Origin: an uncultured Eubacteriales bacterium
GTDB lineage: Bacteria; Bacillota; Clostridia; Christensenellales; Aristaeellaceae
Direction: 5' to 3'
Length of the DNA stretch: 64,000 nucleotides
NCBI GenBank assembly: GCA_900315675.1
Contig: OMZY01000004.1
Location: 1-64,000, forward strand
The notes below the pieces were generated by a model. That model made no database searches, was not told the DNA's origin, and worked only from the letters and a program-made list of their open reading frames with translations. Of this stretch, positions 9,012 through 16,722 are shown piece by piece; within the stretch, counting starts at the first letter, position 1; each line of letters begins with the position of its first letter. The translations under genes and the position numbers were made by a program.

Positions 9012-9098
9012 CTGTCCGACGGTTCCGGACAGCCTGCACGGGTGGAATATCTGACAGGGGCCTGCCGTGGATGAACCGGTGGCAGGCCCGCCTGTCAG
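9012..9098 (-). promoter_or_regulatory. Two intercistronic hairpins between binding protein and permease
   Basis: The outer hairpin (9051-9098) pairs CTGACAG with CTGTCAG and GGCAGGCCC with GGGCCTGCC. A second one (9012-9032) pairs CTGTCCG with CGGACAG. No T-tract follows. Such structures commonly stabilise the upstream mRNA and give a higher level of binding protein than permease. Confidence 0.7.
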
Positions 9099-9113
9099 GA
9101 TTATGAATGCTTG

Positions 9114-10148
9114 TTACTTAACGTCGGCAGAGGAGCGGACTTCCGCTTCGAACTTTTCACAGTTGGCCTTCTTGGTCTGGGCGGAGAGCACAGGATCGAA
9201 GTCCATGAGTTCGATCTCCTCGATGGGGATCATCTTAGGTTCCGGATGTACGGTGGTGTTCAGCGGATACTGGTTGTATTCGGAGTAGGCCAGGGTCATA
9301 GCAGATTCGCCGATCAGCCAATCGATGAACTTATGCGCGGCTTCCTGTTCATCCGCGGGGCCGCCCTTGACCATAGCGGCGGCGGTAACGCCGTAGCCGG
9401 CGCCTTCTTTCGGGTATGAGACGACCAGCGGATAGCCCTGATCCACAACGGTCTGGGCGTTATCGGAATAACCGATGGCCACGCCGACCTCTCCGAGACC
9501 GGCAGAGGTGAAGGGAGCAGCACCCGCCTTGGTGTAAACCTGAACGTTCTTGTTCAGTTCCTTCAGGTAGTTGAAGCCTTCGTCGGTACCCAGGCGCTGT
9601 ACGGTCTGGGAAAGCACAGTGTAGGCGGCACCGGAGGTTGCCGGGTGAGCCACACAGATTTCATCCTTGTATTCGGGCTTCAGAAGATCGTCCCAGCTGG
9701 TGGGGGGTTCCAGACCCTTTTCTTCCAGCCATTCTTTGTTGCTGCCGAAGCAGGTTACAATGATCTGCAGCGGGACATACATGCCGTCTGGATCGACGAA
9801 ACGCTGATCCATCTGGTCGATGTTTGCCGGAACATAGGGTGCCAACAAATCTTCCGCGACCATGGCCATGGATACGTCATTGCCCATGCCGAAGATCATG
9901 GCAACCTGGGGATTGTCCTTTTCAGCAGCAACACGGGCTTGCATTTCGCCGGCACTCAGACGCACATAATTGACGCCGATGCCGGTTTCTTTCTGGAACA
10001 GCTCCACCAGGCCGGCTACTTCCGCTTCCACGTAGCAGCTGTACATGGTGAAGGAGTTCTTCTGGGGAACTTCTTCAGCGAAGCTGCTGAAGACGAACAT
10101 GGTCATGCAGAGCATGAGACTGAGGGTGAACGCGAGAACCTTTTTCAT
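9114..10148 (-). CDS. ABC substrate-binding protein, ferric/AEP/hexose-phosphate type
   Basis: A 344-residue periplasmic-type binding protein of the FbpA/AfuA/PhnS class. Residues 1-24 are a signal peptide with cleavage expected after SSFA. There is no lipobox: the only Cys in the signal (residue 14) lies inside the hydrophobic core, which is unusual for a Gram-positive binding protein. The mature part has the family pattern (LVELFQKETGIGVNYVRLSAGEMQARV in pieces, later WDDLLKPEYKDEI and AAHKFIDWLIG). The iron-binding double tyrosine of FbpA is not obvious, so a phosphorylated or phosphonate substrate is favoured. It lies 23 bases after lacI with AAAGGAG before the start. Confidence 0.88.
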   Translation of the reverse strand: MKKVLAFTLSLMLCMTMFVFSSFAEEVPQKNSFTMYSCYVEAEVAGLVELFQKETGIGVNYVRLSAGEMQARVAAEKDNPQVAMIFGMGNDVSMAMVAEDLLAPYVPANIDQMDQRFVDPDGMYVPLQIIVTCFGSNKEWLEEKGLEPPTSWDDLLKPEYKDEICVAHPATSGAAYTVLSQTVQRLGTDEGFNYLKELNKNVQVYTKAGAAPFTSAGLGEVGVAIGYSDNAQTVVDQGYPLVVSYPKEGAGYGVTAAAMVKGGPADEQEAAHKFIDWLIGESAMTLAYSEYNQYPLNTTVHPEPKMIPIEEIELMDFDPVLSAQTKKANCEKFEAEVRSSADVK

Positions 10149-10171
10149 TGTCTTTTCTCCTTTTCTTTGGT

Positions 10172-11182
10172 TTATATTTTAATTGTACTTCCCCGTACAA
10201 TTATGGACGAATCAAGCAGAAGATTCTCAGGATGGGTCTGGCGCTTTTCAATCATATCCAGCAGCATCTGGGCGGCGGCGCGTCCCATCTCTGTACGGTT
10301 CAGGGACATGGTGGTCAGGTCAAACCAGGGAAGGGAAGCATAATCCATATCATTGACACCGGCAATGGAGATGTTCCCGGGTACGGACAGGCCCTGTTCA
10401 CGCAAATAAACCATGGCACCGATTGCCAGCTGATCCGTTCCGGCGAAGACTGCTGTGGTATCCGGATACTGTTTGTGAATCTGTTTCATAGCCTCATAAC
10501 CGTTTTCTTTGGCCTGATCCAGCTTGTTGGCGGGCGTTTCAATCCGGATATCGCGCTCCGGGATGCCACGGATGCGACAGAAATCCCGATATGCTTCCCG
10601 GCGGATTTCTCCGATACCTGTGGGAAGAACGATATGGGCAATCTTTGTATGACCCAGATCACTCAGGTAGGTCATCATCTCCATGGCGCCTTTGTAGTGG
10701 TCGTTATCCACATAAGGGACACCGCTGCTCTGCGGGGGCCTTCTGCGAAGGGCAACCACAGGGATGCTAAGTTTATGGATGGTGTCCAGCAGTTCATCGT
10801 TCCATTCATCCGGCGTGATGATGAGTCCTTCAAAACGCATCTGCCGGGCCTGCTGAAGGAAATTCAGCAGTTTCTCTCCACTGCGCTCCATATTGCCGTA
10901 AAAAATCTCATAGCCGTTTTCCTGAAGCAGCTTTTCAGCACCGGCAGCGTTCTCCGAGAAAAAGGGGTCTTTGATATCCGGAATGGTCAGGCCGATGATC
11001 CGTGTTTTTTTCTTCGACAACATCCGGGCGGTATTGCTGGGCACAAAATCCAGCTTCTTAATGGCATCAAAGACTTTATTGGCGGTTTCTTCACTGATAT
11101 CGGTATAACCATTCAGTACCCGCGATACTGTGGAGACAGATACGCCGCAAAACTGGGCGACATCCCTGATGGTAACGCTCAC
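10172..11182 (-). CDS. LacI-family transcriptional regulator
   Basis: A 336-residue repressor. The HTH (VTIRDVAQFCGVSVSTVSRV, about residues 3-22) is followed by the hinge and a periplasmic-binding-like effector domain, with the conserved end SIIVRGST. The start is the GTG at 11182, preceded by AAAGGAG; in-frame ATGs further upstream lie over the promoter. It is the first gene of the five-gene operon (regulator, binding protein, permease, ATPase, phosphatase), so it is probably autoregulated. The effector is probably the transported compound or its dephosphorylated form. Confidence 0.93.
   Translation of the reverse strand: MSVTIRDVAQFCGVSVSTVSRVLNGYTDISEETANKVFDAIKKLDFVPSNTARMLSKKKTRIIGLTIPDIKDPFFSENAAGAEKLLQENGYEIFYGNMERSGEKLLNFLQQARQMRFEGLIITPDEWNDELLDTIHKLSIPVVALRRRPPQSSGVPYVDNDHYKGAMEMMTYLSDLGHTKIAHIVLPTGIGEIRREAYRDFCRIRGIPERDIRIETPANKLDQAKENGYEAMKQIHKQYPDTTAVFAGTDQLAIGAMVYLREQGLSVPGNISIAGVNDMDYASLPWFDLTTMSLNRTEMGRAAAQMLLDMIEKRQTHPENLLLDSSIIVRGSTIKI
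10181..10202. promoter_or_regulatory. Inverted repeat inside the 3' end of lacI
   Basis: AATTGTAC and GTACAATT are separated by six bases. The palindrome overlaps the last codons of lacI and lies about 35 bases before the binding-protein start. It could be an operator or a processing site, but the codons there encode a conserved peptide, so chance is possible. Confidence 0.4.
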
Positions 11183-11197
11183 GATATTCTCCTTTAC

Positions 11198-11249
11198 TAA
11201 AACGGTTTCGGTCAACGTCAGTATAAGCACATGCGAACGACTTTGTCAA
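11198..11249 (-). promoter_or_regulatory. Promoter and operator-like site of the LacI/ABC operon
   Basis: On the minus strand TTGACA (11249-11244), an 18-base spacer and TATACT (11225-11220) precede the GTG start. Just downstream of the start point, CCGAAACCGTTTTA (11211-11198) has the AAAC/GTTT symmetry typical of LacI-family operators, a good place for self-repression. Confidence 0.8.
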
Positions 11250-11481
11250 CAGGTTTTTTATAAAATACACAAAATATTGTCATATACGGTCAAAAACACA
11301 TTATAAACTTTCATCATTTAGGCAAAACAGAGAGTTCGAAAAATGAAACATAATGACAAGAAAAACAGTAAAATCCGAATATTACTAAACCGATAAAGCA
11401 TTAAGATTGCTTTTGTTACTGGCCTGCGGTAAAAGAACAAACAGATCCCATAACAGGAAGAGTTGATCGATATTTTGAACT

Positions 11482-11520
11482 AAAAAATCAAGGCCGCAGA
11501 ATGATATCTGCGGCCTTGAT
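11482..11520 (-). terminator. Intrinsic terminator
   Basis: A perfect 14-bp stem (ATCAAGGCCGCAGA with its complement) around a six-base loop is followed on the minus strand by TTTTTT. It ends the short sigma-fragment/membrane-peptide unit. Otherwise the 11183-11533 gap holds only the lacI promoter region and AT-rich sequence. Confidence 0.85.
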
Positions 11521-11533
11521 GACATTACTGTTT

Positions 11534-11698
11534 TTAATTTTGCTGTCTATTCTTCTCATTGTTTTCCATTATCGCAATAAGAACTTCTGTGCCAACCAAT
11601 ACTAAAAGAGGCTTAAAATTCCCAGTAGCGATGCCAACACCGACTGAAATAACGGTTGATGTTGTTTCGACCATCTGACGGGGAGTTACGCCTGTCAT
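11534..11698 (-). CDS. Small hydrophobic protein, 54 aa
   Basis: It begins at an ATG that overlaps the stop of the upstream sigma fragment (ATGA), suggesting coupled translation. It ends just before a strong terminator. Residues about 15-43 are hydrophobic (VISVGVGIATG and PLLVLVGTEVLIAIM), so one or two membrane segments are likely. The tail is polar (ENNEKNRQQN). No family is recognised. Alternatively it is the 3' remnant of a larger gene fused by deletion to the sigma fragment. Confidence 0.45.
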   Translation of the reverse strand: MTGVTPRQMVETTSTVISVGVGIATGNFKPLLVLVGTEVLIAIMENNEKNRQQN

Positions 11699-11844
11699 AT
11701 CCGGTCCGCCGCCGCCCAGGCACTGACCGCTGACTGCTGGACCGCGTCTTGGGCATCCGCCGGGTGATGGACGATACTCTGGGCCAGACGGTACAGTCCT
11801 GGGAACAGGTCGATATACAATTGCTCGAATTCTCTCCTGTCCAT
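11695..11844 (-). pseudogene. Truncated ECF sigma factor (N-terminal region 2 only)
   Basis: The 49 residues begin MDRREFEQLYIDLFPGLYRL and continue with a PADAQDAVQ segment and a Trp-containing helix, the start of sigma-70 region 2 in ECF factors. The frame then stops; the rest of region 2 and all of region 4 are missing, so it cannot act as a sigma factor. AGAGGTG precedes the ATG. The stop codon overlaps the next start, so the fragment may now serve only as a translated leader. Confidence 0.6.
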
Positions 11845-11910
11845 TGGGCACCTCTTTCTGAAGATCTTCACATAGTATACGATGGAAGAAGAGAAATGGG
11901 GTACAGGGGA

Positions 11911-11963
11911 ATCGAAAAGTTTTTCGATTCCCAATTCAGAATTCAGAATGCAGAATGCAGAAT
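11911..11963. repeat. 53-bp direct repeat, copy 1 (with heptamer tract)
   Basis: An exact match to 12070-12122. It starts with the palindrome ATCGAAAA/TTTTCGAT and contains four heptamers (AATTCAG, AATTCAG, AATGCAG, AATGCAG; 11933-11960). It is followed by GGCGGA and a hairpin, the composite element also seen at 16.5, 19.7 and 23.9 kb. The 11845-12300 gap contains no gene. Confidence 0.9.
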
Positions 11964-11970
11964 GGCGGAG

Positions 11971-12002
11971 AAAACGCTTTCGAAGGATCGAAAGTGGTTT
12001 TT
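11971..12002. terminator. Terminator-like hairpin of the composite repeat
   Basis: CTTTCGA pairs with TCGAAAG, with flanking AAAAC and GGTTTTT. It could act on either strand, but no intact gene ends here on the plus strand. Confidence 0.55.
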
Positions 12003-12069
12003 GAATTGATTGGGCTGTGATACTCGGCTTTCTGGTGTTCCTACAGGAATGTGACAGAAGAGACGGGTG

Positions 12070-12122
12070 ATCGAAAAGTTTTTCGATTCCCAATTCAGAA
12101 TTCAGAATGCAGAATGCAGAAT
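12070..12122. repeat. 53-bp direct repeat, copy 2 (with heptamer tract)
   Basis: Identical to 11911-11963, with a start-to-start distance of 159 bases. The heptamer tract occupies 12092-12119. Unlike copy 1 it is not followed by GGCGGA. Confidence 0.9.
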
Positions 12123-12140
12123 TATTGTGCCTGCGGGCAC

Positions 12141-12186
12141 GAGGAGATTCTTCGACGCGGCCTACGGCCTTGCTCAAAATGACATC
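12141..12186. repeat. Interspersed-repeat-like palindrome
   Basis: GGAGATTCTTCG at the left, a GCGGCCTACGGCC inner palindrome and GCTCAAAATGACATC at the right resemble a short intergenic repeat I associate with gut Firmicutes genomes (GATTCTTCG...CTCA.AATGAC). Its presence in other genomes is from memory and not verified here. Confidence 0.4.
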
Positions 12187-12300
12187 GGGAGAAAGCCTGG
12201 GCAAAAGGGAGGATGGAAGACGACAACTACCAATATGATTCAGCAGATGATATACTTGAGGAAAGAAAAGGAGTTTGGGTTTGCGGCGGGAGGTGAGAAA

Positions 12301-13518
12301 TTGAACCAGATCATCATTCATGTTGATATGGACGCTTTCTATGCCTCCGTGGAGATCCGGGACAACCCGGCACTGAAGGGGAAACCGCTGATTATCGGCT
12401 CCCTGCCGCAGGAGCGGGGCGTGGTGGCTACCTGCAGCTATGAGGCCAGGAAATACGGCGTTCACTCGGCGATGAACATCAAGGAGGCGTACCGGCTCTG
12501 TCCCCAAGGGGTGTACATGCATCCTAACTTCGACAAATACAGGACAGTTTCCAACCAGCTGCACGCAATCTGGAATACGTATGCCACGGCCTCCGAATAT
12601 ATCGCGCTGGACGAGGCATACCTGGATGTGACAGAAAGTGCCGGAGACTGGGAACACGCCTGTGAATTTGCCAGGAATATCAAGAAGCGGACGCTGGACG
12701 AGCTGGGACTGACCTGCTCCGTTGGCGTAGCCTATTCCAAGACGGCGGCAAAGACCGCCAGCGAAGAGAAGAAACCGGACGGGTACTTTGAAATCCCTAC
12801 GGCGGAGGATTTTATCAGCCTGATCATTGACCGGGACGTGCGGGTGCTCTATACCGTGGGCGAAAAGACGGCGGAAAAGCTGAACCGGGCGGGCATCCTT
12901 ACGGTGCGTGATATCCAGGAACGTCAGGAGGAAATCATCCGCACCTTCGGAAAACAGGGACAGTGGATGGTGCAGCAGGCCTTCGGGATAGATGACCGGA
13001 GGGTGAGCCCTTATAAGCCGGAGGACGCTAAATCCATCAGCCGGGAAATGACCTTTCAGGAAGATGTGGACGACTACGGATTCATTGCTGACGCGCTGCT
13101 GCTGCTCGCCATCAGTGTGGAGCGCAGGGCGGAACGGGTGAGTCTGTACGGAGAAGGGGTAACACTGAAGATCACCTATTCGGACATGAAGAGTATCACC
13201 CGGTCCAAAATCATTCCCTCCACCCGGTCAGCGGTGACGATCTATGAAGAGGCTGTCCGGCTGCTGGAACAGGTGCAGCGGAAAGCGGTCCGGCTGGTGG
13301 GCGTGGGGATCTACCATCTGACCGGTGAATACGGACGGCAGCTTCGCTTTGACGATTTTATGCCGGAAGTGAAGGAACAGCAGGAGGAAAAAACCAGGTA
13401 CGCGCTGGAAACGCTGGGCCGGCGTTACGGCCTGGATTTTGCAGGGAACCTGGACAAGATCTTCCACGGAGAAACGCTTTACAGAACCATTGAGTACATG
13501 CGGAAACACAGACCTTAG
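12301..13518 (+). CDS. dinB: DNA polymerase IV (Y family)
   Basis: A 405-residue translesion polymerase. The catalytic motifs are HVDMDAFYASVE (residues 7-18, with D9 and the steric-gate F13 at the same numbers as in E. coli Pol IV) and IALDEAYLDV, a variant of the usual SIDEAYLD. A helix-hairpin-helix (VGEKTAEKLNRAGI) and the little-finger domain follow. The start is a TTG at 12301 preceded by GGAGGTGA; the frame upstream runs through repeats and is not coding. sfsA follows 27 bases later in the same direction. Confidence 0.95.
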   Translation: MNQIIIHVDMDAFYASVEIRDNPALKGKPLIIGSLPQERGVVATCSYEARKYGVHSAMNIKEAYRLCPQGVYMHPNFDKYRTVSNQLHAIWNTYATASEYIALDEAYLDVTESAGDWEHACEFARNIKKRTLDELGLTCSVGVAYSKTAAKTASEEKKPDGYFEIPTAEDFISLIIDRDVRVLYTVGEKTAEKLNRAGILTVRDIQERQEEIIRTFGKQGQWMVQQAFGIDDRRVSPYKPEDAKSISREMTFQEDVDDYGFIADALLLLAISVERRAERVSLYGEGVTLKITYSDMKSITRSKIIPSTRSAVTIYEEAVRLLEQVQRKAVRLVGVGIYHLTGEYGRQLRFDDFMPEVKEQQEEKTRYALETLGRRYGLDFAGNLDKIFHGETLYRTIEYMRKHRP

Positions 13519-13545
13519 GATCAGGATAACGGATGGCAGGATGAA

Positions 13546-14196
13546 ATGAAATACAGCAACATTGTCAAAGGAACCTTTCTGGACCGGCCGAACCGGTTTA
13601 TTGCCCATGTGGAACTGGACGGAAAAAGAGAAACCGTCCATGTGAAAAACACCGGACGGTGCCGGGAACTGCTTCTGCCCGGGGCGGAGATCTGGCTGAC
13701 CGCTCCCGGAACGGAAGGACGGAAAACCAAATATGACATGGTGACTGTCCGGAAGGAGAACGGCCTGCTGGTGAACATCGACAGCCAGGCACCGAACGCA
13801 GTGGTGAAGGAGTGGCTGGAGAAGCAGCAGTATGACGCAGTTGTGCCGGAATACACCTACGGTGATTCCAGAATAGATTTCTATATGGAACGCGGTGCAG
13901 AACGAACTCTGATGGAGGTCAAAGGTTGCACGCTGGAAAGGGAAGGCATCGGCTACTTTCCCGACGCGCCCACAGACCGGGGCGTGAAACACCTGCGGGA
14001 GCTGGCCAAAGCGGTGAAGGACGGCTACCGGGCAGTGCTGGCTTTCGCGATCCAGATGGACGGTATCAAAGAGGTACGACCCAACATACAGACCCATCCG
14101 GAGTTCGGCACAGCGATGCAGGAGGCCAGGGACGCCGGGGTGGAAATCCTGTTCCTTTCCTGCCATGTGGAGCCGGACGGACTGACGGTCAAATAA
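13546..14196 (+). CDS. sfsA: DNA/RNA nuclease SfsA
   Basis: A 216-residue SfsA protein. The N-terminal OB-like part (FLDRPNRFIAHVELDG, then HVKNTGRCRELLLPGAEIWL) is followed by the nuclease-like core with RIDFYME, LMEVKGCTLE and the Asp/Arg segment FPDAPTDRGVKHLREL. Early work called it a regulator of sugar fermentation; later work on the family supports nuclease activity. It is probably co-transcribed with dinB and is followed by the galactosidase 86 bases later. Confidence 0.95.
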   Translation: MKYSNIVKGTFLDRPNRFIAHVELDGKRETVHVKNTGRCRELLLPGAEIWLTAPGTEGRKTKYDMVTVRKENGLLVNIDSQAPNAVVKEWLEKQQYDAVVPEYTYGDSRIDFYMERGAERTLMEVKGCTLEREGIGYFPDAPTDRGVKHLRELAKAVKDGYRAVLAFAIQMDGIKEVRPNIQTHPEFGTAMQEARDAGVEILFLSCHVEPDGLTVK

Positions 14197-14282
14197 ACGG
14201 ATTCTGTCTTGAAGAATCCTGTGATTATGATAAGATACACATGCTAAAAAGCTTGGGAGATAAAGCCCGGAAAGAGGATCCA

Positions 14283-16475
14283 GTGAGCATTCGGATTAAC
14301 GAAAAGGAAAGACTGTTTTCCCTGGAAACAATCCATACAGAATACCAGATGAAGGCGGATGATACGGGCGTACTGCTACACGTATGGTACGGCCTGAAAA
14401 CCGGATCGGACATGAGCAGCCGGATCCGTACGGCAAACCGCGGGTTCTGCGGCAATCCCTATGAGCAGCAGACACGGTTTGATTATTCCCTGGACACGCT
14501 GCCCCAGGAATACTCCACGGACGGGGTGGGTGACTTCCGCTCCGCCGCGGTAAAGGTAAAGCTGGAAAACGGCAGCCGAAGCGTAGACTGGCGCTATGCG
14601 GGATACCGCCTGCTGAAGGGCAAGGAAAAGCCGCAGGGCCTGCCGGGACTGCGGGGCAATGCGGAAACGGAAGGGCTGGAGATCTGCCTGGAGGACAAGG
14701 TCAGCGGTCTGAACGCGTTCCTGACATACTGGCTTTTTGAAGAGCAGGATGTGATCGTACGGAGCGTACGGCTTGAAAACTGCGGGGCTGAAGTCATTAC
14801 TCTGGAAAAAGCGGCTTCGGTCTGCATGGATTTTCCGTACTGCAAAAAGGAAGTCATGCATTTCCACGGACGGCATGCCATGGAGCGGATACCCGAGCGG
14901 ACGGAAATCCCGCAGGGCGGCCGGCTGGCCTTTGAGTCCAGACGGGGCATGAGCAGCCACCAGAGCAATCCGTTCATCATTCTCTGCGATCCGGCTGCCA
15001 CGGAACGGCAGGGAGAATGCTGGGGTTTCATGCTGATGTATTCCGGAAACCATCTGGAAGAGGTCAGCATGGACCAGACGGGAAGCGTGCGCGTGGTGAG
15101 CGGGATCCATCCGGAGGGATTTGAATGGAAGCTGGCGCCGGGAGAGAATTTCCAGACGCCGGAGGCAATCCTTTCCTTCAGTGAGGAAGGCCTGAACGTC
15201 CTGAGCCGGAACTATCACCGGGTGATCCGGGAGGAAGTGATCGCACCCCGGTGGAGAAACGCGAAAAAGCCCGTGCTGGTGAACAGCTGGGAAGCCTGCT
15301 ATTTTGATTTTGACGCGGAGAAGATTCTTGAACTTGCCGGAGCAGCAAAAGAACTGGGCATGGAAATGCTGGTGCTGGATGACGGCTGGTTCGGCAAGCG
15401 CAATGACGATACAACCAGCCTGGGCGACTGGGTGTGCAACGAGGGTAAGCTGGGCTGCAGCCTGAGGGAACTGTCCGAACGGATCCACGAAACGGGTCTG
15501 AAATTCGGCCTGTGGGTGGAACCGGAGATGATCAGCCCGGATTCCGACCTGTATAGGGCACACCCGGACTGGGCACTGCAGGATCCCGGAAGACTGCCGA
15601 TGGTTTCCCGGCGCCAGCTGGTGCTGGACATGGGCAGGGAAGAGATCCAGGACTACCTGTTTGAACGGATCAGTGCGATATTGAACGATGCGCAGATTGA
15701 GTATGTTAAATGGGACTTCAACCGGAGTGTGGCCAACTGCTGGTCCGGCGCGCTTCCCGCAGACAGGCAGGGAGAGGCGGCGCACCGGTTTATGCTGGGC
15801 ACCTACCGGCTGCTGGAACGACTGACAGCAGCTTTCCCGGATGTGATGATCGAAGGATGTTCCGGAGGCGGCGGACGGTTTGACGCAGGAATGCTCTATT
15901 ACTGCCCGCAGATCTGGTGCTCCGACAATACGGACGCCATTGAACGGCTGGAGATCCAGAAGGGCACCTCCTATGGCTATCCGGTGTGCGCCATGGGATC
16001 GCATGTATCCGCATGCCCGAATCACCAGACCGGCCGGACGGTGCCGCTGGAAACCCGGGGCATTGTGGCACAGACGGGTACCTTTGGATATGAACTGAAT
16101 CCGGCAAAACTGACGGATGAAGAAAAGCAGACGGTGAAACAGCAGATTGAAGCCTTCCACCGCTATGAGTCCCTGATCGAAGGCGGGGACTATTATCGGC
16201 TGGACGAGGGTGAAGAGGACTATACGGCCTGGATGGTGGTATTCCCGGATCAGTCAGAGGCGCTGGTCAGCCTTGTAGTTACCCACGTGCGGTCCAACGG
16301 GAAATTCCCGTTTGTCCGGCTGCAGGGACTGAAAGCGGACGCTGTGTATCGGAGAGAAGACACAGGAGAGACGGTGACGGGAGCTACACTGTTACAAGGA
16401 ATCAGTTTCGGGCAGATGCATGGAGACTATCCGGCAGTACAGGTGCGGCTGAAGGAAATGAAGAATGAAAAATGA
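14283..16475 (+). CDS. GH36 alpha-galactosidase
   Basis: A 730-residue cytosolic enzyme that removes alpha-1,6-galactose from melibiose or raffinose oligosaccharides. It has an N-terminal beta-sandwich and a TIM barrel starting near VLVNSWEACYFDFD. The nucleophile is Asp478 in VKWDFN and the acid/base is Asp548 in WCSDNTDA; these numbers equal those of Geobacillus AgaA and support the GTG start at 14283 (AGAGG precedes it). VLDDGWFG is also present. There is no signal peptide. The last codons and stop lie inside a heptamer repeat tract, so the C-terminal KNEK is repeat-derived. No sugar transporter is adjacent. Confidence 0.95.
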   Translation: MSIRINEKERLFSLETIHTEYQMKADDTGVLLHVWYGLKTGSDMSSRIRTANRGFCGNPYEQQTRFDYSLDTLPQEYSTDGVGDFRSAAVKVKLENGSRSVDWRYAGYRLLKGKEKPQGLPGLRGNAETEGLEICLEDKVSGLNAFLTYWLFEEQDVIVRSVRLENCGAEVITLEKAASVCMDFPYCKKEVMHFHGRHAMERIPERTEIPQGGRLAFESRRGMSSHQSNPFIILCDPAATERQGECWGFMLMYSGNHLEEVSMDQTGSVRVVSGIHPEGFEWKLAPGENFQTPEAILSFSEEGLNVLSRNYHRVIREEVIAPRWRNAKKPVLVNSWEACYFDFDAEKILELAGAAKELGMEMLVLDDGWFGKRNDDTTSLGDWVCNEGKLGCSLRELSERIHETGLKFGLWVEPEMISPDSDLYRAHPDWALQDPGRLPMVSRRQLVLDMGREEIQDYLFERISAILNDAQIEYVKWDFNRSVANCWSGALPADRQGEAAHRFMLGTYRLLERLTAAFPDVMIEGCSGGGGRFDAGMLYYCPQIWCSDNTDAIERLEIQKGTSYGYPVCAMGSHVSACPNHQTGRTVPLETRGIVAQTGTFGYELNPAKLTDEEKQTVKQQIEAFHRYESLIEGGDYYRLDEGEEDYTAWMVVFPDQSEALVSLVVTHVRSNGKFPFVRLQGLKADAVYRREDTGETVTGATLLQGISFGQMHGDYPAVQVRLKEMKNEK

Positions 16476-16484
16476 AAAATGAAG
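16457..16484. repeat. Heptamer tract (4 units) at the galactosidase end
   Basis: AATGAAG, AATGAAA, AATGAAA, AATGAAG. It supplies the stop codon of the upstream gene and is followed by a terminator and a conserved tail (composite element). Confidence 0.85.
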
Positions 16485-16492
16485 AATAGTGG

Positions 16493-16526
16493 AAAAACAG
16501 CTTCCGGAGAATCCGGAAGCTGTTTT
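16493..16526 (+). terminator. Intrinsic terminator of the galactosidase unit
   Basis: AAAACAGCTTCCGG pairs with CCGGAAGCTGTTTT. It belongs to the same hairpin family as 19763-19796 and 23989-24018. Confidence 0.85.
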
Positions 16527-16527
16527 G

Positions 16528-16563
16528 TTGAATGGATGGCTTGGGTAGTGGAGGTAATGGAAA
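16528..16563. repeat. Conserved tail of the composite element, copy 1
   Basis: Shares 29 of 36 positions with 23926-23961, including TTGAATGGAT and TTGGGTAGT. Both copies directly follow the hairpin of a heptamer/terminator element. Confidence 0.7.
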
Positions 16564-16568
16564 GGAAC

Positions 16569-16630
16569 GTGACAGAGGGGACAGACGAAATGTCACGCTT
16601 CGCATTACATTTCATCTGTCCCGCAGTCAC
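16569..16630. repeat. REP-like palindrome (GTGAC ... GTCAC)
   Basis: A 62-base imperfect palindrome with GGGACAGA and GAAATGT arms. It resembles GTGACAG/CTGTCCC palindromes that I associate with REP-like elements in many bacterial genomes. No transposase is adjacent. Confidence 0.6.
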
Positions 16631-16688
16631 ATTCCCGCCTGGGGCGATGGTTGTTTGAAAGTATGTTTGTATAATTGCAAGGCAAATG

Positions 16689-16713
16689 AAAAAGCCTCCA
16701 GAGGGAGACTTTT
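16689..16713 (-). terminator. Terminator of the MscS gene
   Basis: On the minus strand AAAAGTCTCC pairs with GGAGGCTTTT, followed by further T residues, ten bases after the stop codon. Confidence 0.7.
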
Positions 16714-16722
16714 CACCATGAA

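Noticed and set aside
5357-11182. Classical ferric iron transporter
   Set aside because: A LacI regulator and a sugar-type phosphatase in the operon, and no Fur box seen, make iron less likely, though not excluded.
14376-16160. Long minus-strand open frame opposite the alpha-galactosidase
   Set aside because: The sense strand encodes a full GH36 enzyme with correct active-site numbering; the antisense frame has no start signals.
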